Shown here one piece after another: positions 25,901 to 37,167 of a stretch of DNA of 64,000 nucleotides. The position numbers were made by a program, and so were the translations under genes. The DNA is from Lingula anatina (taxonomy: Eukaryota > Brachiopoda > Lingulata > Lingulida > Lingulidae). The DNA is taken from the NCBI RefSeq assembly GCF_001039355.2, contig NW_019775896.1:104043-168042 (forward strand). The letters run 5' to 3'. How positions within the stretch are numbered: position 1 is the stretch's first letter; every line of letters starts with the position of its first letter. Under the pieces are notes generated by a model that was not told the DNA's origin, did no database searches, and saw only the letters and a list, made by a program, of their open reading frames with translations.

Positions 25901-27101
25901 AACTTCATAACAATGGACAGGAAAAAGAAGATAAGCTCAAATGATTTTATATCTTTGCCCAAAGAATAAATGTTGGAGTAGGGTTAGGGTGGGGTTCAGC
26001 TCTCCTACTTCTTCCTTCCACATCACACAAAAACACACAGGAAAAGGATGTGCTAAGGGGAATCTCCCCAATAACTTATATTTACTGCCTGTTTGCCTGC
26101 GAACAAAAACCTACAAAAATAACTAACTAACTAACTAACTAAATAAATAAATGAATGAAATAAAATAAAATAGAATAAAAAAAAAAACAGTATTTTCAAA
26201 TCTATCCATTGAAACATATTTCTTTGACAAATTCTACCAAAGCCATCAACAATTAAAAATATTAAATGTCATTTCTTTGAAAGTGTTGTCATATTCAATT
26301 GAATCAGATGAATTTTAAGAGGGGGTCTGCAAATGTTTTCATTTCGAGACTGGGGCACTTGGCACAAAGGTTTATTTAATTTGTAACGCAGAAGTCAAAT
26401 CTTGAGCTGATGATGCAATATGGTTTGTGGTGAAATGTTAATATGAGCTGCATGGCACACTATGCTAACGTCTTGTATTCTTCTTTTTTTGGACTGCCAT
26501 TATTATAGTCTATTATCTGCAAGGTGGTTTTTACGTGATACATAGTCACAAATGGTGTGCTAATTTATATTTTCTTTCATCCATGAACATATCCCAAACA
26601 TCAACAAAGCAGTAAAAATCAATGAATCATGCAATCAAAAGTGATATTTTAAATTTAGAGAGTCATAAGGGCTTAATGGCTCAGTTAAAGCCAGTAAATA
26701 CTCCCAATTCTTCTCGCTTCAAAAACTAAAAGGCTAATAATCATCAATGCAATAGTTTATAAAACCAATTGCTAGACCTGACTTCTTCTATAAAGTGACC
26801 TTTTACGAAATGGCAAAGACCGGTTTTAGAAATACAAGAACAATCTAATATGTGATTCAAACAAAGTGTTGTACCCAACAATTTGCAAAAGAAATAAACA
26901 ACATGTTTCACTGATAAAGAGTACACCAGAAGGCTTGTTCAAGGTTTTAATTCGTAGTGCTCCTTGTTCATCCTAACTAGATAACATTTACACTGTTTTA
27001 TTGTGGAGTAAAAAGTGACTACAACACAAGTAAATGGTTCCTTCCAATTTCATTCTTTGAAACCGTTTTTGCATGTCCATCTTAAACCCTAATCTTGCTA
27101 A

Positions 27102-27136
<35 letters not shown>

Positions 27137-30100
27137 ATATTTTAAAAAGCACCCTAAACACATAACTTGTAGATGAGGGAAAGAGAAACCAATAGCTCTA
27201 ATTGGACCCCCACCAGAAGCTTGTCACGACTCCCTGACCTCACGAAGAGCAAGTCAGTAAGTTAAATCAATAACAGCAAACAAGTAAATACCTGTGAATG
27301 CATAGGTCACAAGTGTCAGAAATCATGTTTGCTCCTAGCTACAGCCCTTCTTTAAGTCAAATATCAGTTTCTTTGCCAAGTGTCAAAAGGCAGATAGACT
27401 TGAAGGGGAAGGGGGGCAACATGAATGCTGATGGAACTGTTGAATAAGACAAAAGCTGGGACAAAAGACAACGAGAGGGAGGAGGTAGATCTCTTCCATA
27501 CATCAAAGGGGAGAAACAAATGTAAAAACCATGTATTACATCAAAAGAATTTCTTCTCCACCTTCCATAAGGGTTTGACACACACATACACACACTCGCA
27601 TGCACATTACATCTCTCATAAGGGACATCATTTTTAGTCATCATCTTTATATCTTATCTCAATTTTTTTTCCATACTGGGTGTCTCCAAATCACCCCCTA
27701 AATTCACAATTCCCATTATATTTCTCATCAAACATCAAGGGAGCTGTATAATATAACTTTAAGCAAATGAACATATATAAAAAATATGTACAAAAACAGA
27801 AAAAAAATTTAAATAGTTAACGAAAAGGTTTTAATTCAGACAAGAGGATTCCAATTACAGGTTTAAAAACTTGCTGTGCTGTCGACCATGTGTCATATTT
27901 TACCAAATAAAATATATATTAAATCTATATTGTGTGAGGGGATAAGGCAGAGCATAAAAAGCTTAAGGGGGGTATCCATAACTCAGCCCGCAGTACCTTA
28001 CTGCTTCAAGGTATCAATCACAAATGAAACTGACACACTGGTTATTAATGGGAGGGGCAACAAGTGGAAGGGAGGGGCAGATGTCGTTTCTATTTTACTG
28101 TCAACAACTACCTAAATAGAGCTAGCTACTGTCAATGACATTTTTTTCTCTGATGTTTTAGATACACACCTCTCTCTCTCTTTTTCTCTCTGCACACAGG
28201 GGTATGTTTTGGGATGTTGTGCCTTTTTTTAACAGCACAAATCCTACTCTCCAAATCCTCTACTAGTATATGGGTGCTATTAAAACACAATCCACCCTCG
28301 TGACCCCCTATCTACTTAGAGAGCCATCCCCATATATCACCTCTTGGCGGAGTGCACCTTTTTGAACCTCAGTGTAGTTAAAAATGAAGACAGTTTGAGT
28401 TCACCCACTGCAAAGGTCAAGGCATGTTGGCAAGTATTCTGTAACAGCTACAAACATGATTGTTTATCTTATATCAGGTTATCAAATGTACAGAGTACAG
28501 GGCCCGCCTAGGCTGGGCTGGGCTCATAAGAGAAGCTTTACTGTAAACAATACTCCACTGCAGCGGTGATTAGGTACATTTACAAAAATCTTTACACAAC
28601 AGAGTTACATCTGTAATTTGTCCATAACACAGTTACATCATGCACTGCTGATTTCAAAATGAGTATTCCGTTACCAGTGCTTAGGATAACTGGTATCTGT
28701 TTTCAGCTAAGTATTCTTACAAGTTTTTCCACAGATTTTCTTTCCACATACCATGTAAGTAGCTTGTATTTGTTGTCTTAAACTTAACTCAAGTGCTACA
28801 GCTGAAAAATTTTCTAAAATTGGACAATTTTACTGTAAGGAGTCATATACAGAGCCAAAATTATTATTTTTTAAATGATGAAATTTTCACATGATAAAGC
28901 ATGCCCAGGCTAATTTTTTTTACACACAGGGCATAATAACAGGCGTTTCAAGTGCAAACATGTTATTATGCATGTTGCTTATAGTACTTATCAAAAACAG
29001 CATGATTTCAATTGGCTCAACTTTAGAAGTTCCTTAGTCAACAATTATGTAAAACAACCTCAACCGACTACCATAAAAATATACTGTGACTAAAAAAGAA
29101 GGGGTCCAATTTTTTTTTAATTCAATAGAAATCCAGAGACATGGCCAGGGAACATGTATGTCATCCAATGGTAAAAGCAGTCTGTTATTTATTGATTTTG
29201 GTTAGGGAAGACAGCAGTCGTGACCGAGGGCGACCTGTATCCACCATGTTGGAAATGTCAACCAGAGGTCAACCACATAACTAGTTATTATTTAAGGCTA
29301 CGGAGATAACTTCACAGCACGATGGACTTTCAAAAGTCTAGTCTCATTTTGAAGTTGCTGAAAGTGATGTTCAGGCTCTGTTTGCATCAAATGCCAGATT
29401 CATCTTCACTACAGAAATAGGAAATATTTGCTATTTGATCTCCTATTTGTCACTGGTTTCTTTTAAAAAATTAACTGGCTCAAAATGAAAAAAAAAATAT
29501 GCTAGTGTTGGCATGGCAGATTTGCTTCACTTTATTTCTGTAACTTAAAGGTACATACGAACCGAGCATCGGTGGAGCGTGGATTCCCAGTAACACATGT
29601 AAACCACTTCTACTAGATTCTTATATGACTCAAATAAATTCGACATGCCAAGGGATAAACTGAATAGATCACTCGATCAGCCATAAAAGACCTTTAGACT
29701 GCTCCTTTCTTTAAATTTGTGGTTGTAAATTTAACCGACTTTCGTGATCTACTTTCCTGCCCCATTGACATACAGCTTAGAATGCCAGCAGAAAAATCCG
29801 TTCAAACATCATTTTCGGGTAAAATTAAACAATGCCTTTTGGTAATTCTCTTAGTTATACTACTTGAAACTATATGCTGGCATTTGGTTGGTTTTTGTGA
29901 CAAAAAATTGACTTTGTATGCATCTTTAAGGCATACTAAAAGTAGATTTTTAGACTTTTTAAAATTTCATTTATTAATTTCACAGACAGATCTAGAGCCT
30001 TTTTTTATAATATTACCTTTGATGTTATTTAAAAAGAATGCAGATTCATGCTAGTTTGCTTATTTGTCTTAGTTAATCAGGTATACATTATCAGCACAAC

Positions 30101-32110
30101 CAAAACCTGTTCCAATTTAAAAAAAAAACCTAACATGGTCAATCAAACAGCATATTTTTTATTTAAAAAACTCATTTTTTTATTACAGTGAAGGCCAAAT
30201 AGGCAAGAAAAATAATGACAAATCATTCTGCCTTTCAAAATAAATTTTTTCAGTCACTGTCACAAGTTGTAACATGTAAGTAATGGCCAAGCCTAGTAAT
30301 ACATGTTCCCTATAATGGCCAGGACCATGCATTGACCTATTGATAACTTCACAGTTGGTACTAAACAACACCAACATTATACATGTTCTCCTGGGGCAGT
30401 CTCTTTCCCATCGTGCCCCAAACTGAGGTTTCTCAACAGAGAAAGCCAATGAAAGCCCTGATAGATAAAGTGGCTGCAAATAGACAGACAAATTGAACCC
30501 AATCGCTGAAGACATACATGGACACATGCCATGTAAAACAATACAGAAATGTGATTCCCTTGGCACAAATTGTAGAGAGAACAATTTTAAGGGAGGGGGT
30601 TGGAGGGATTGCTGATAATACAATGCTAAAAATCCTCTATTATTGACTGGAACAAAATGGAAGAAGCAGAGAATGACCTCTGAACCTTTTCCCCATAAAA
30701 CAATAATAGTAAATGAAAGAAAAATTCCCTCTTGCTTTAATCACTTGTTTGATTGAACATCATTTTCATTTCATTTTCAAGTACTAGTAAAAACATGTAT
30801 ATTTGCTGGACAGGTTGGCTTTTATTTACTTATTTATTTGTTTATTTTCTTTGGCTGGGCATGCATTAGTATGCATTTTAAAATTTCCCCTAATTTTCTT
30901 ATGTTGTCCTGATGTCAGAAATCAACCTTAATTGTCAGGGCATCAATTTTTTCTCCAAAAAGTTAAAGGGATAATAACTCTTCGTATGAGATCTACATTT
31001 CACAATAAAAACATTGTGAATAACTCATAGAAATATAACATATTCTGCTTTACCACAAAAACGGCAGTTATAGCTATTATTCTGATATCTGAACTTGGCT
31101 TTAGATCACGTGACCTCAATTGATGGCTATACTCTGTTAAAATCTCTTAAGATGTTAAAATCTCTTAAGAGATTTTAACAAAAAACCAAACTTTTTAGAA
31201 AAAAAACCAGGGACTAACAATGAATGTAAAAATGGATTCATTAACCATTGGTAAGTATGGGAAAATTGTTGTTTACTCCAGGAAAATTCATTTTTTGGTC
31301 GCAATGAAGAGTTATTATCCCTTTAATACAAAGTTCATGTCCTTAATGCGTAAATTAGTTTTAGCAGATGACTTCTAGGGTTTTAAGATTAAATTTCTCG
31401 TCATATTATACATATACTGTGTTATGCAAATTGCTTAATTTCACACGTTTAAATGTAAGCATTTTCCAACTTTTCTAAGTTATTATCATCCATGATAAAA
31501 GACTTCTAAATATCAGGCTGTAAATATTATGTAATTAGACAGCAGTCCTGTCAAATGTACAGATATGCACTCATATGAAAAAAAATCATGCTGTTAATAA
31601 CCAATAAATGAACACTTCACAAAATGTTTTCAGTTAATTAATTCATTATCAAATTTTAGAATAATTTACAGATGTTGAGAGAGACATTGTTCTTTCAATA
31701 CAAACAAAACTCAGCTATAAAAATTGTGATCCTTTGCATCTAACAAAATATCATCAATGTTGCTCTTCCTCTCCAAGATATGTATATTAAAAAATTTAAG
31801 TTTTTGACATTTTATGTTATCTAAAAAATCCTATCAGGACAACATAAAATCTTACCCCAGCCCCCTGTGCCGCTATCGTGAAGGGGATCATCATGCCACC
31901 AGCATGGAGCGCCACTGGCGTAGGAGTGGCCGTTGTTGGTGTGGTCAGTAAAATAACATTTTCTTGGCCCATGGGTGTGTCCACTGTGGTCAGTATAGAG
32001 TGGTGACTGGTGGGGGTTTGCTGGTTGCTACTGGCAACGCTGGTGGTGGACACCATTGGCGTGGTGGCGCTAGCAGCAGCCTGCTGCAGTTGTTCTTCAA
32101 CTGACGCCAT
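11374..32110 (-). CDS. NR2C: NR2C (TR2/TR4-type) orphan nuclear receptor, complete coding region
   Basis: Twelve coding exons on the minus strand: 32110-31856, 22818-22666, 19685-19514, 18691-18512, 16580-16420, 15710-15599, 15094-14892, 14415-14376, 14073-13917, 13201-13062, 12720-12583, 11831-11374. All have GT-AG borders and all phases agree, giving 722 residues (human TR2/TR4 are near 600). Residues 1-135 are Ser/Thr/Gln-rich. Zinc finger 1 starts at about residue 185 ([14 protein letters not shown]) with P-box CEGCKG; finger 2 ends CQYCRLQKC. The hinge has [12 protein letters not shown], diagnostic for NR2C. The ligand-binding domain (about 430-690) includes [40 protein letters not shown] and [10 protein letters not shown]. 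The start ATG is chosen because the same frame has a TAG 30 bp upstream in the same exon. NR2C proteins act in the nucleus as DR-element-binding repressors or activators. Oddities: a ~55-residue Gln/Ala/Thr-rich C-terminal extension, and a 33-bp tandem repeat across the stop codon. Confidence 0.95.
12304..12551. repeat. Minisatellite, ~59-bp unit, about four copies
   Basis: Unit contains TTTTATCCATCCCCACCCAT, then CTACTCCCTTCACCCATCAA and GATATATTATATCCTGTA. It lies in the NR2C intron just downstream (on the minus strand) of the exon 12720-12583, ending about 30 bp from that donor. Confidence 0.9.
15298..15592. repeat. Minisatellite of ~28-bp units built on GGTCA-NNN-TGACC
   Basis: About eleven to twelve diverged units fill the 300 bp beside the NR2C exon 15710-15599. 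The core is RGGTCACTCTGACCC followed by AATCAG and about eight variable bases, with alternating TGACCC and TGACAC types giving a ~56-bp higher-order period. Best cores are AGGTCACCCTGACCC (near 15393), CGGTCACTCTGACCC (near 15469), and AGGTCACTCCGACCC (near 15573). These are inverted half-sites with a 3-bp spacer, like an oestrogen response element. The array ends 6 bp from the splice donor. Confidence 0.85.
15986..16322. mobile_element. TTAA-flanked MITE, copy 1
   Basis: The 337-bp element begins AGGGATAATAACTCTTCG and ends with its complement CGAAGAGTTATTATCCCT. TTAA lies on both sides (15982-15985 and 16323-16326), as expected for piggyBac-type target duplication. A second copy is at 30967-31322. 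There is no transposase. It sits in the NR2C intron between exons 16580-16420 and 15710-15599. Confidence 0.85.
17458..17510. repeat. (AAAT)n-(TTAA)n microsatellite
   Basis: A compound tetranucleotide tract in an NR2C intron. Confidence 0.85.
18408..18463. repeat. (AAAT)n microsatellite
   Basis: About 13 units starting some 50 bp past the donor of the NR2C zinc-finger exon. Confidence 0.85.
18871..18916. repeat. (GT)n tract followed by poly-G
   Basis: About 16 GT units then a run of G, in the NR2C intron that splits the first zinc finger. Confidence 0.85.
19329..19456. repeat. Poly-T, (CT)n and (GT)n cluster
   Basis: A T run (19329-19351), CT repeats (19388-19431) and short GT repeats just downstream of the donor of exon 19685-19514 on the minus strand. 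Confidence 0.85.
20341..20583. mobile_element. MITE with ~85-bp terminal inverted repeats, family 1
   Basis: Left end GCATTCAGATCCACACAT is mirrored by right end ATGTGTGAATCTGAATGC. Pairing continues inward through GTCCAACTCT and GTGCAATCAGTGGAATC. The pairing is good, so this copy is fairly young. It has no coding capacity. Confidence 0.75.
20663..20886. mobile_element. MITE-like inverted repeat, family 1 relative
   Basis: Left part AATTCCCAGAGATAGATCGA and right part TAGATCGATC-TAAAATCTATGGGAATG pair imperfectly. The GATCGATC and ATTCCCA blocks are shared with the element at 2461-2670. Confidence 0.55.
21930..21976. repeat. (CT)n microsatellite
   Basis: About 23 CT units in an NR2C intron. 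Confidence 0.9.
22918..22951. repeat. (GA)n tract
   Basis: GA repeats interrupted once, followed by a G run, about 100 bp upstream of NR2C exon 22818-22666. Confidence 0.85.
23344..23405. repeat. 31-bp exact tandem duplication
   Basis: Two identical units beginning ATTAAGTAACAGCATATATA and ending in a T run, 23344-23374 and 23375-23405. The second runs directly into the left arm of the adjoining palindrome. Confidence 0.9.
23397..23730. repeat. 334-bp near-perfect palindrome
   Basis: The left arm (from TTGTTTTTTAATTC through CATGCTCC and GGCCGTTTTCTCTGTCC) is mirrored base for base by the right arm (GGACAGAGAAAACGGCC through GGAGCATG). The centre is an (AT)n core near 23563. I found no mismatch in the ~150-bp arms outside the core. 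The outer ends show no obvious target duplication. Confidence 0.95.
27102..27138. repeat. (AAAT)n microsatellite
   Basis: About nine tetranucleotide units in the 9-kb NR2C intron. Confidence 0.9.
30967..31322. mobile_element. TTAA-flanked MITE, copy 2
   Basis: Same 18-bp-plus terminal repeats as 15986-16322 and TTAA on both sides (30963-30966, 31323-31326). It is longer than copy 1 mainly by an internal duplication around AAATCTCTTAAGA. The body is well over 90% similar by eye. Confidence 0.85.
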
Positions 32111-32140
32111 GGGTGTGGCTGTATCTTGCACTGTCTACAT
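32111..32140 (-). other. 5' UTR part of the NR2C start exon
   Basis: The acceptor TGTTTCAG lies at 32141-32148 (minus strand), leaving 30 nt before the ATG at 32110. These contain ATG TAG in the same frame, so the protein cannot extend upstream through this exon in that frame. Confidence 0.7.
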
Positions 32141-33603
32141 CTGAAACAGAATTAGTTTTTTGTTAAAATTTCTTTTTATTTATGAATGTTTAGGTGAACC
32201 TTGAGAAATATTCCAAAAATTAATTTCACCAGATTATAACATTAGTAGCAGAAAATCTTCATGTGTTCAAAGTGAAAATATGAAGTTATTCATGACAGCA
32301 TGCTAATTTAGAACAAACTCAAAGCTATTTCATGACAAGCAAACTTTTGTGAGGGGTCCCTGCTTATAATCTGTGACTTTTAATCTTTTCAAAATTAAAA
32401 AAAAAATATTCCAATTTCTTTAAAGTACTAGTAGTTGCCTTTTTTGTTTCTCTATCACAGATCTAAGCTGGATTTAAGCAGGCCTGAATTCTAACTTTTT
32501 GACTTGTCAATGAGCTCTTTCCTGAAACTAGACCCAGTGGTACCTCAGTTTACACACCTGTTAATCATTTGATGTTTAATAGAGACACACAAGGAGACAT
32601 ATAACTTAAATTGTGCCTCATTTCATGGCATTTGTTGGGCAGTTTGAGACATGTCACATCTTCAAAATGGGCTTAATTTCTGTTCTAAACCTGATTACTT
32701 ACAGTAATCAAAGCCCTTTTTTATGACTGTTAACACAAGAGAAATTTTCAAGAACATGGCACACTTAAAAATATTACATCTGAGCCCATTTCACACCTCT
32801 GTCAAAAATAGGCCCACTGCATAATCTGTTTGGACAGACACTAGAAATTCATGCTTAAATTTGAAAAGAAACTTTGGCTTAGACAATTATTTATAAGTGG
32901 TCATATGGACACAGGAAGCGATCAATACTTGAACTCTTTTCCCCTTATTTCAGATGCCACATGATTGACATCTGGAGCTATTTTTCAGTGTGACAATAAT
33001 TGTGTAAGTCCTCTCTGTCTAGACCTAACAATTCTGACAAACAGAAGCATGCTACAGGTGTGTGTGCATGTGCATGCGTGTGTGCGTGTGTGTAATAGTT
33101 TCTCAGTAATTCTACACAAAACTAACAGATATTATTCTTCACCACAATGATTTTTATCCACCAATTTTGTTTTTCATTTTGTTCTGAAATCATTTCCCTG
33201 TAAAAGTTCTGTATAAGAATGTTTTTAATATTTAGACATGTATAGATGTCTGTTAAAAAGCCATCAGGGTCTCCAAATTTTATTCACATCCTGTGTTAGC
33301 TTTGTCAATGGCCTTAATGCAAAAACTTGACAAATTTATAACAACTGAATGGCTTTCAAATAAATTGTCTGGAATGTATTACTAGGCATGTATTACATAA
33401 GTCCATTTATTGTCTAGACATGTCTATTGAGTGGGCATGTCAGATACAAATTGTGGGGCTTCCCATCATGTAACTGAATTCTCCATACCAGCATGTAACT
33501 ATGTTAGTAACACTAGTAACACATGGATAACATGTTTAAGACTGACAAAAATGTTAATAAATAAATTGATTATTAAAACAAAATTTAAAAAATCTTGTTA
33601 TGA

Positions 33604-33706
33604 ACAACTCTAAAAAACTGTATATTATTGTGTAAACTGTATATTATTGTGTAAAATAAGTGTAAACATGATTTTACATAATAATATACAGTTTTTTAGA
33701 GTTGTT
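33604..33706. repeat. Imperfect hairpin with ~34-bp arms
   Basis: AACAACTCTAAAAAACTGTA and the next 14 bases pair with the right arm ending TACAGTTTTTTAGAGTTGTT. The loop contains a further direct copy of CTGTATATTATTGTGTAAA. Confidence 0.8.
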
Positions 33707-35584
33707 ATGAACAACCTATTGACATTTTCAGCGCTATGTCAAGTTTTCTTTGCCTTAAATGGTAGGGTTGGGCATTTGTTTTCTGACTGTTGACTATTTT
33801 ATCAAAGGATTTTGATAACGAATACAACCATGGATTCTTTCAAGTATATTTCTTATTCATGCAATGTTGCAGCTTTTTATGTATGTGAATTCATAGCATA
33901 CTGGAAGAAAGCACTAAACCCACATGGATCCAATACAATAAGGGTGATCTACCCATTTTAACTTTCATCACAAGCTGGATATGGGCAGAGGTTGAAAGTG
34001 ATGCCAATATAATTTGACTGCACTGCTGAATGATTTTTTTAAAGATGCCAACCTCAGTAGTCAACTTAAGTTGCCATCCAGTTCATCGATGCACTTCATC
34101 AACAACCAAGAAAAGTGGGACAGACGTGACTCAACTCTGCACAATTTCACTCAAATGAACTTGCTCCTAATAGTCAGTAATGATCTCAAGTCTCCAATCC
34201 AGGCTTAAATGAAAAACTTGGCATGAATGAATCTGGACCTGACCCCAAAAAACCAATAATGGATGGGCAATTATGATCCCTGCAGCATAACCATGCACTG
34301 AACATGAAATTATGGTAATTTTAAACTAAATATGAACAGAACTGATTAATTTCTTTGCGAAAATAATGTTTTGTCAATGATATCAGAAAAAAAGTCCATT
34401 CCCAAGCAGAGATAAGTTCAAATGAGAAATTCTTTTTAAGTAAAAAAAATAATAATAATAATAATCTTCAATATTTATTGCAATAGGTGAGGTATATTAA
34501 AATTTTAAAATTACCAAGCATATGTCGGACTGTGTATTGCACTACATAAATAAACGTATTTAGCAAAGCCTACATGCCATTGTTCAATATTTCAATACTC
34601 AAGTTTTAAGTAGTAACTGATATATCCTGACAAATTGGTGGGTGACTGCTCAGCACATCTTATATAGCTTACAGTTCAGACCAGGACTAACTTGAACACA
34701 AATTACCACTAATTCACGTCATAAAATGCCCTCAGAGCCTTAGTATTATGCAAACTTGAGCAGAGGTGTAGTTACAAAAAAACTCTCTGGTTGTTTGGTG
34801 ATAGGAGGGATTCCAATAAACGGGTTAAATTTATACTTGTCTGTACACACAAGTTCTTATCACATATGATTGTGATTCACTAGCAGTTTTTTTTTCATTA
34901 TCAGTTATCAAAACTGAATCTTATCAATCCTTAATGTTAATGGTGCCACAGTATATTTGTTTAAATACTTATGGTGTTTTTATTTTCTAAACAGCACCAG
35001 CCATGAGTCTGATGGCATATGTGCATATATATACAAACTATATCAACCAATGCATCTATCTTTTGTTTTTCATTTTGTTCTGAAATCATTTCCCTGTAAA
35101 AGTTCTGTAAACATTTCTGTGCCTTTGAACCCCAGTCTCAAAACGAATAAATTAACCTTTTAATGCAGTTCAGCTCCTACAAGAGGTAAGGATTTTATCC
35201 TCCTTTTGAACTTGACATCAGTCCTTCCATGTAGGGGTTTGAACTCTGGGCAGTTGTTGGAAAAACTGCATTCAAAGAAAGTTCCTGTGATGTTGTATTT
35301 ACTCATCGGTGCCCCATTACTAAGGAAACACAGCTCATCTGCTGTGAAATGAGTGTGATTGAACAACAAAGGTCATCTCGAGGCCAACCATCATATGTGG
35401 GCCTTCTAAATCATTTAAATGGATGATTTTACTCTGAACCCCAGAAAGTGCAAATTTCCATCATTTGTTTGAATAGTATGCATAATGCATTTAACTCGGT
35501 ATTGTTGTCTTGCTGGGTTTTCTTGTGAATACATCTGACAGAACCCGCAAGTGACTGCATTAATAAAAGTGTGTATGTGTATCT

Positions 35585-35588
<4 letters not shown>

Positions 35589-35664
<76 letters not shown>
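35589..35664. repeat. (GT)n microsatellite
   Basis: About 38 uninterrupted GT units, the longest dinucleotide tract in the window. Confidence 0.95.
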
Positions 35665-35666
<2 letters not shown>

Positions 35667-35966
35667 CCTGTTTCATCCAAGGATCCTGTACATTTTCTAA
35701 ATGAAGCATTATTGTTATCATACAAACATTTCCACAGAGTGACCATATTAAAAAAATATATTACTTTATTGTCCACTATTTAATTAAAATATTTTATGTT
35801 GTGTGGATTAATTACAAATAGGAATACTAAGTATTTTTTACTTTAAAAGGAATACAATTTGCCGTGCAAAAAATCTGGCACGAAATTAGGTAAAGCTTCA
35901 CCACAAAAAAAAAAAAAAAAAAAAAAAAAAAAGAAAAGAGAGAGAGAAAAAAAATAAAAAAAAAAA

Positions 35967-35991
35967 NNNNNNNNNNNNNNNNNNNNNNNNN
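35967..35991. other. Assembly gap (25 N)
   Basis: A run of 25 N inside an A-rich, low-complexity stretch (35906-36085). True gap size is unknown. Confidence 0.95.
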
Positions 35992-37125
35992 AATTTCCCC
36001 GTAAAAAAAAAAGGGCAAAAAAAATAAAAAGCTCACCCAAAAAAAAAAAAAAAAAAAAAAAAAAAGAGAGAGAGAGAGAGAAAAGATGACTCAAAAGCGA
36101 GATAAAAGAACCAGATTGCTTCTATCACGATGGCCTATTATACCTCCCATACATTTAAATATTTCCTTTTTTTGTTTTTGTTAAAGCAACTAAGTTTCAA
36201 AACCATTTACATCTACATGTATATAATTACCATTTCACAAATTCACTTTTTATACTGCCCTCCACTCTTCATTTTCACATCATTTACAGCATTTAACTAA
36301 AAGACAAGTGTGAGCCAAGAGAAAGATAAATGTCACCAGAATTTTCAGATCAAATGACAGGTAAATCTATATTCAGGTATAAGATTATATATAGGACAAG
36401 AAAATTATTGAAATTCCCAAGAAAATTGAATTTTTGGAAAAAGGGTTGAAATTTCCACAAAAATTGATGACCAAACTACCAATTTCACACTACTAGTGTA
36501 CTAGTATGGATTCCAATTTTTTTTTTTTTTTTTTTTTGCGCTTAGTTTCAACTTAAGATGAGTCAGCAGTCATGCTATGACGAGGACTACTTCAAGGTGC
36601 TTTTACATTTCAGTCTGACCCACCCCTTTTCTATCAACCAATCCTTGCAGGTTGTCCAATAATGACAAGTTTATCAGCTGTAAATGCGCCTTTTCACTTT
36701 GAATGGAGCCTAAAACACCTTGAGTTTATAGACTGAGTATAGCTTGGACCAGAAATCTGGCCATCTGATGATACATTTGATTTTTTTCCTCTCATGTTCT
36801 TGTGGTAATAAAAATCAGGTATGTTCGTTAACAAAGCATCCATCAGCCAGATTTGTGTAATAATGGTTCCTGTGTATCAACATTGATTTCCATCACTGTA
36901 AAGTTCAAAGAAATGGCAAGGTCGAGTTCTGTTCATGTTTTATTTGTAGATGGGAGGTTATTCTCCAAGTGCACACAAAGTTGAAAGCATAGGATTATTG
37001 CCTTGTGTCCTCTGGGAAGAAAACCTTGGTGTTCCCAAGCATGCAAATCTTAATATTATTATTCGTGTGAACTCCATTTGAGACCAACCTGATTGAAAAA
37101 ATGCTTGGATAAGTGCTAGTGCTAA

Positions 37126-37127
37126 AA

Positions 37128-37166
<39 letters not shown>

Positions 37167-37167
37167 A
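37126..37167. repeat. (AAAT)n microsatellite
   Basis: About ten tetranucleotide units in the NR2C first intron. Confidence 0.9.

Larger units (their letters stand above)
22819..31855. other. Large (9-kb) NR2C intron
   Basis: No convincing exon was found on either strand. Contents: (GA)n at 22918-22951, a 31-bp tandem duplication joined to a 334-bp perfect palindrome at 23344-23730, (AAAT)n at 27102-27138, and a TTAA-type MITE at 30967-31322. The longest open frame, 146 codons at 30183-30623 (-), has no splice or homology support. Confidence 0.5.

Noticed and set aside
29719-30054. 111-codon open frame with a hydrophobic segment on the plus strand
   Set aside because: Intronic, AT-rich, no promoter or homology; the hydrophobic stretch follows from T-rich codons.
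30183-30623. 146-codon open frame on the minus strand in the large NR2C intron
   Set aside because: No recognised homology, no flanking splice support and no start context; it fits chance in a 9-kb intron.
35429-35776. Open frame with a long Thr-His repeat
   Set aside because: It is the translation of the (GT)n microsatellite.
35827-36094. Phe-rich frames across the N gap
   Set aside because: Products of the A-rich low-complexity tract and the gap.
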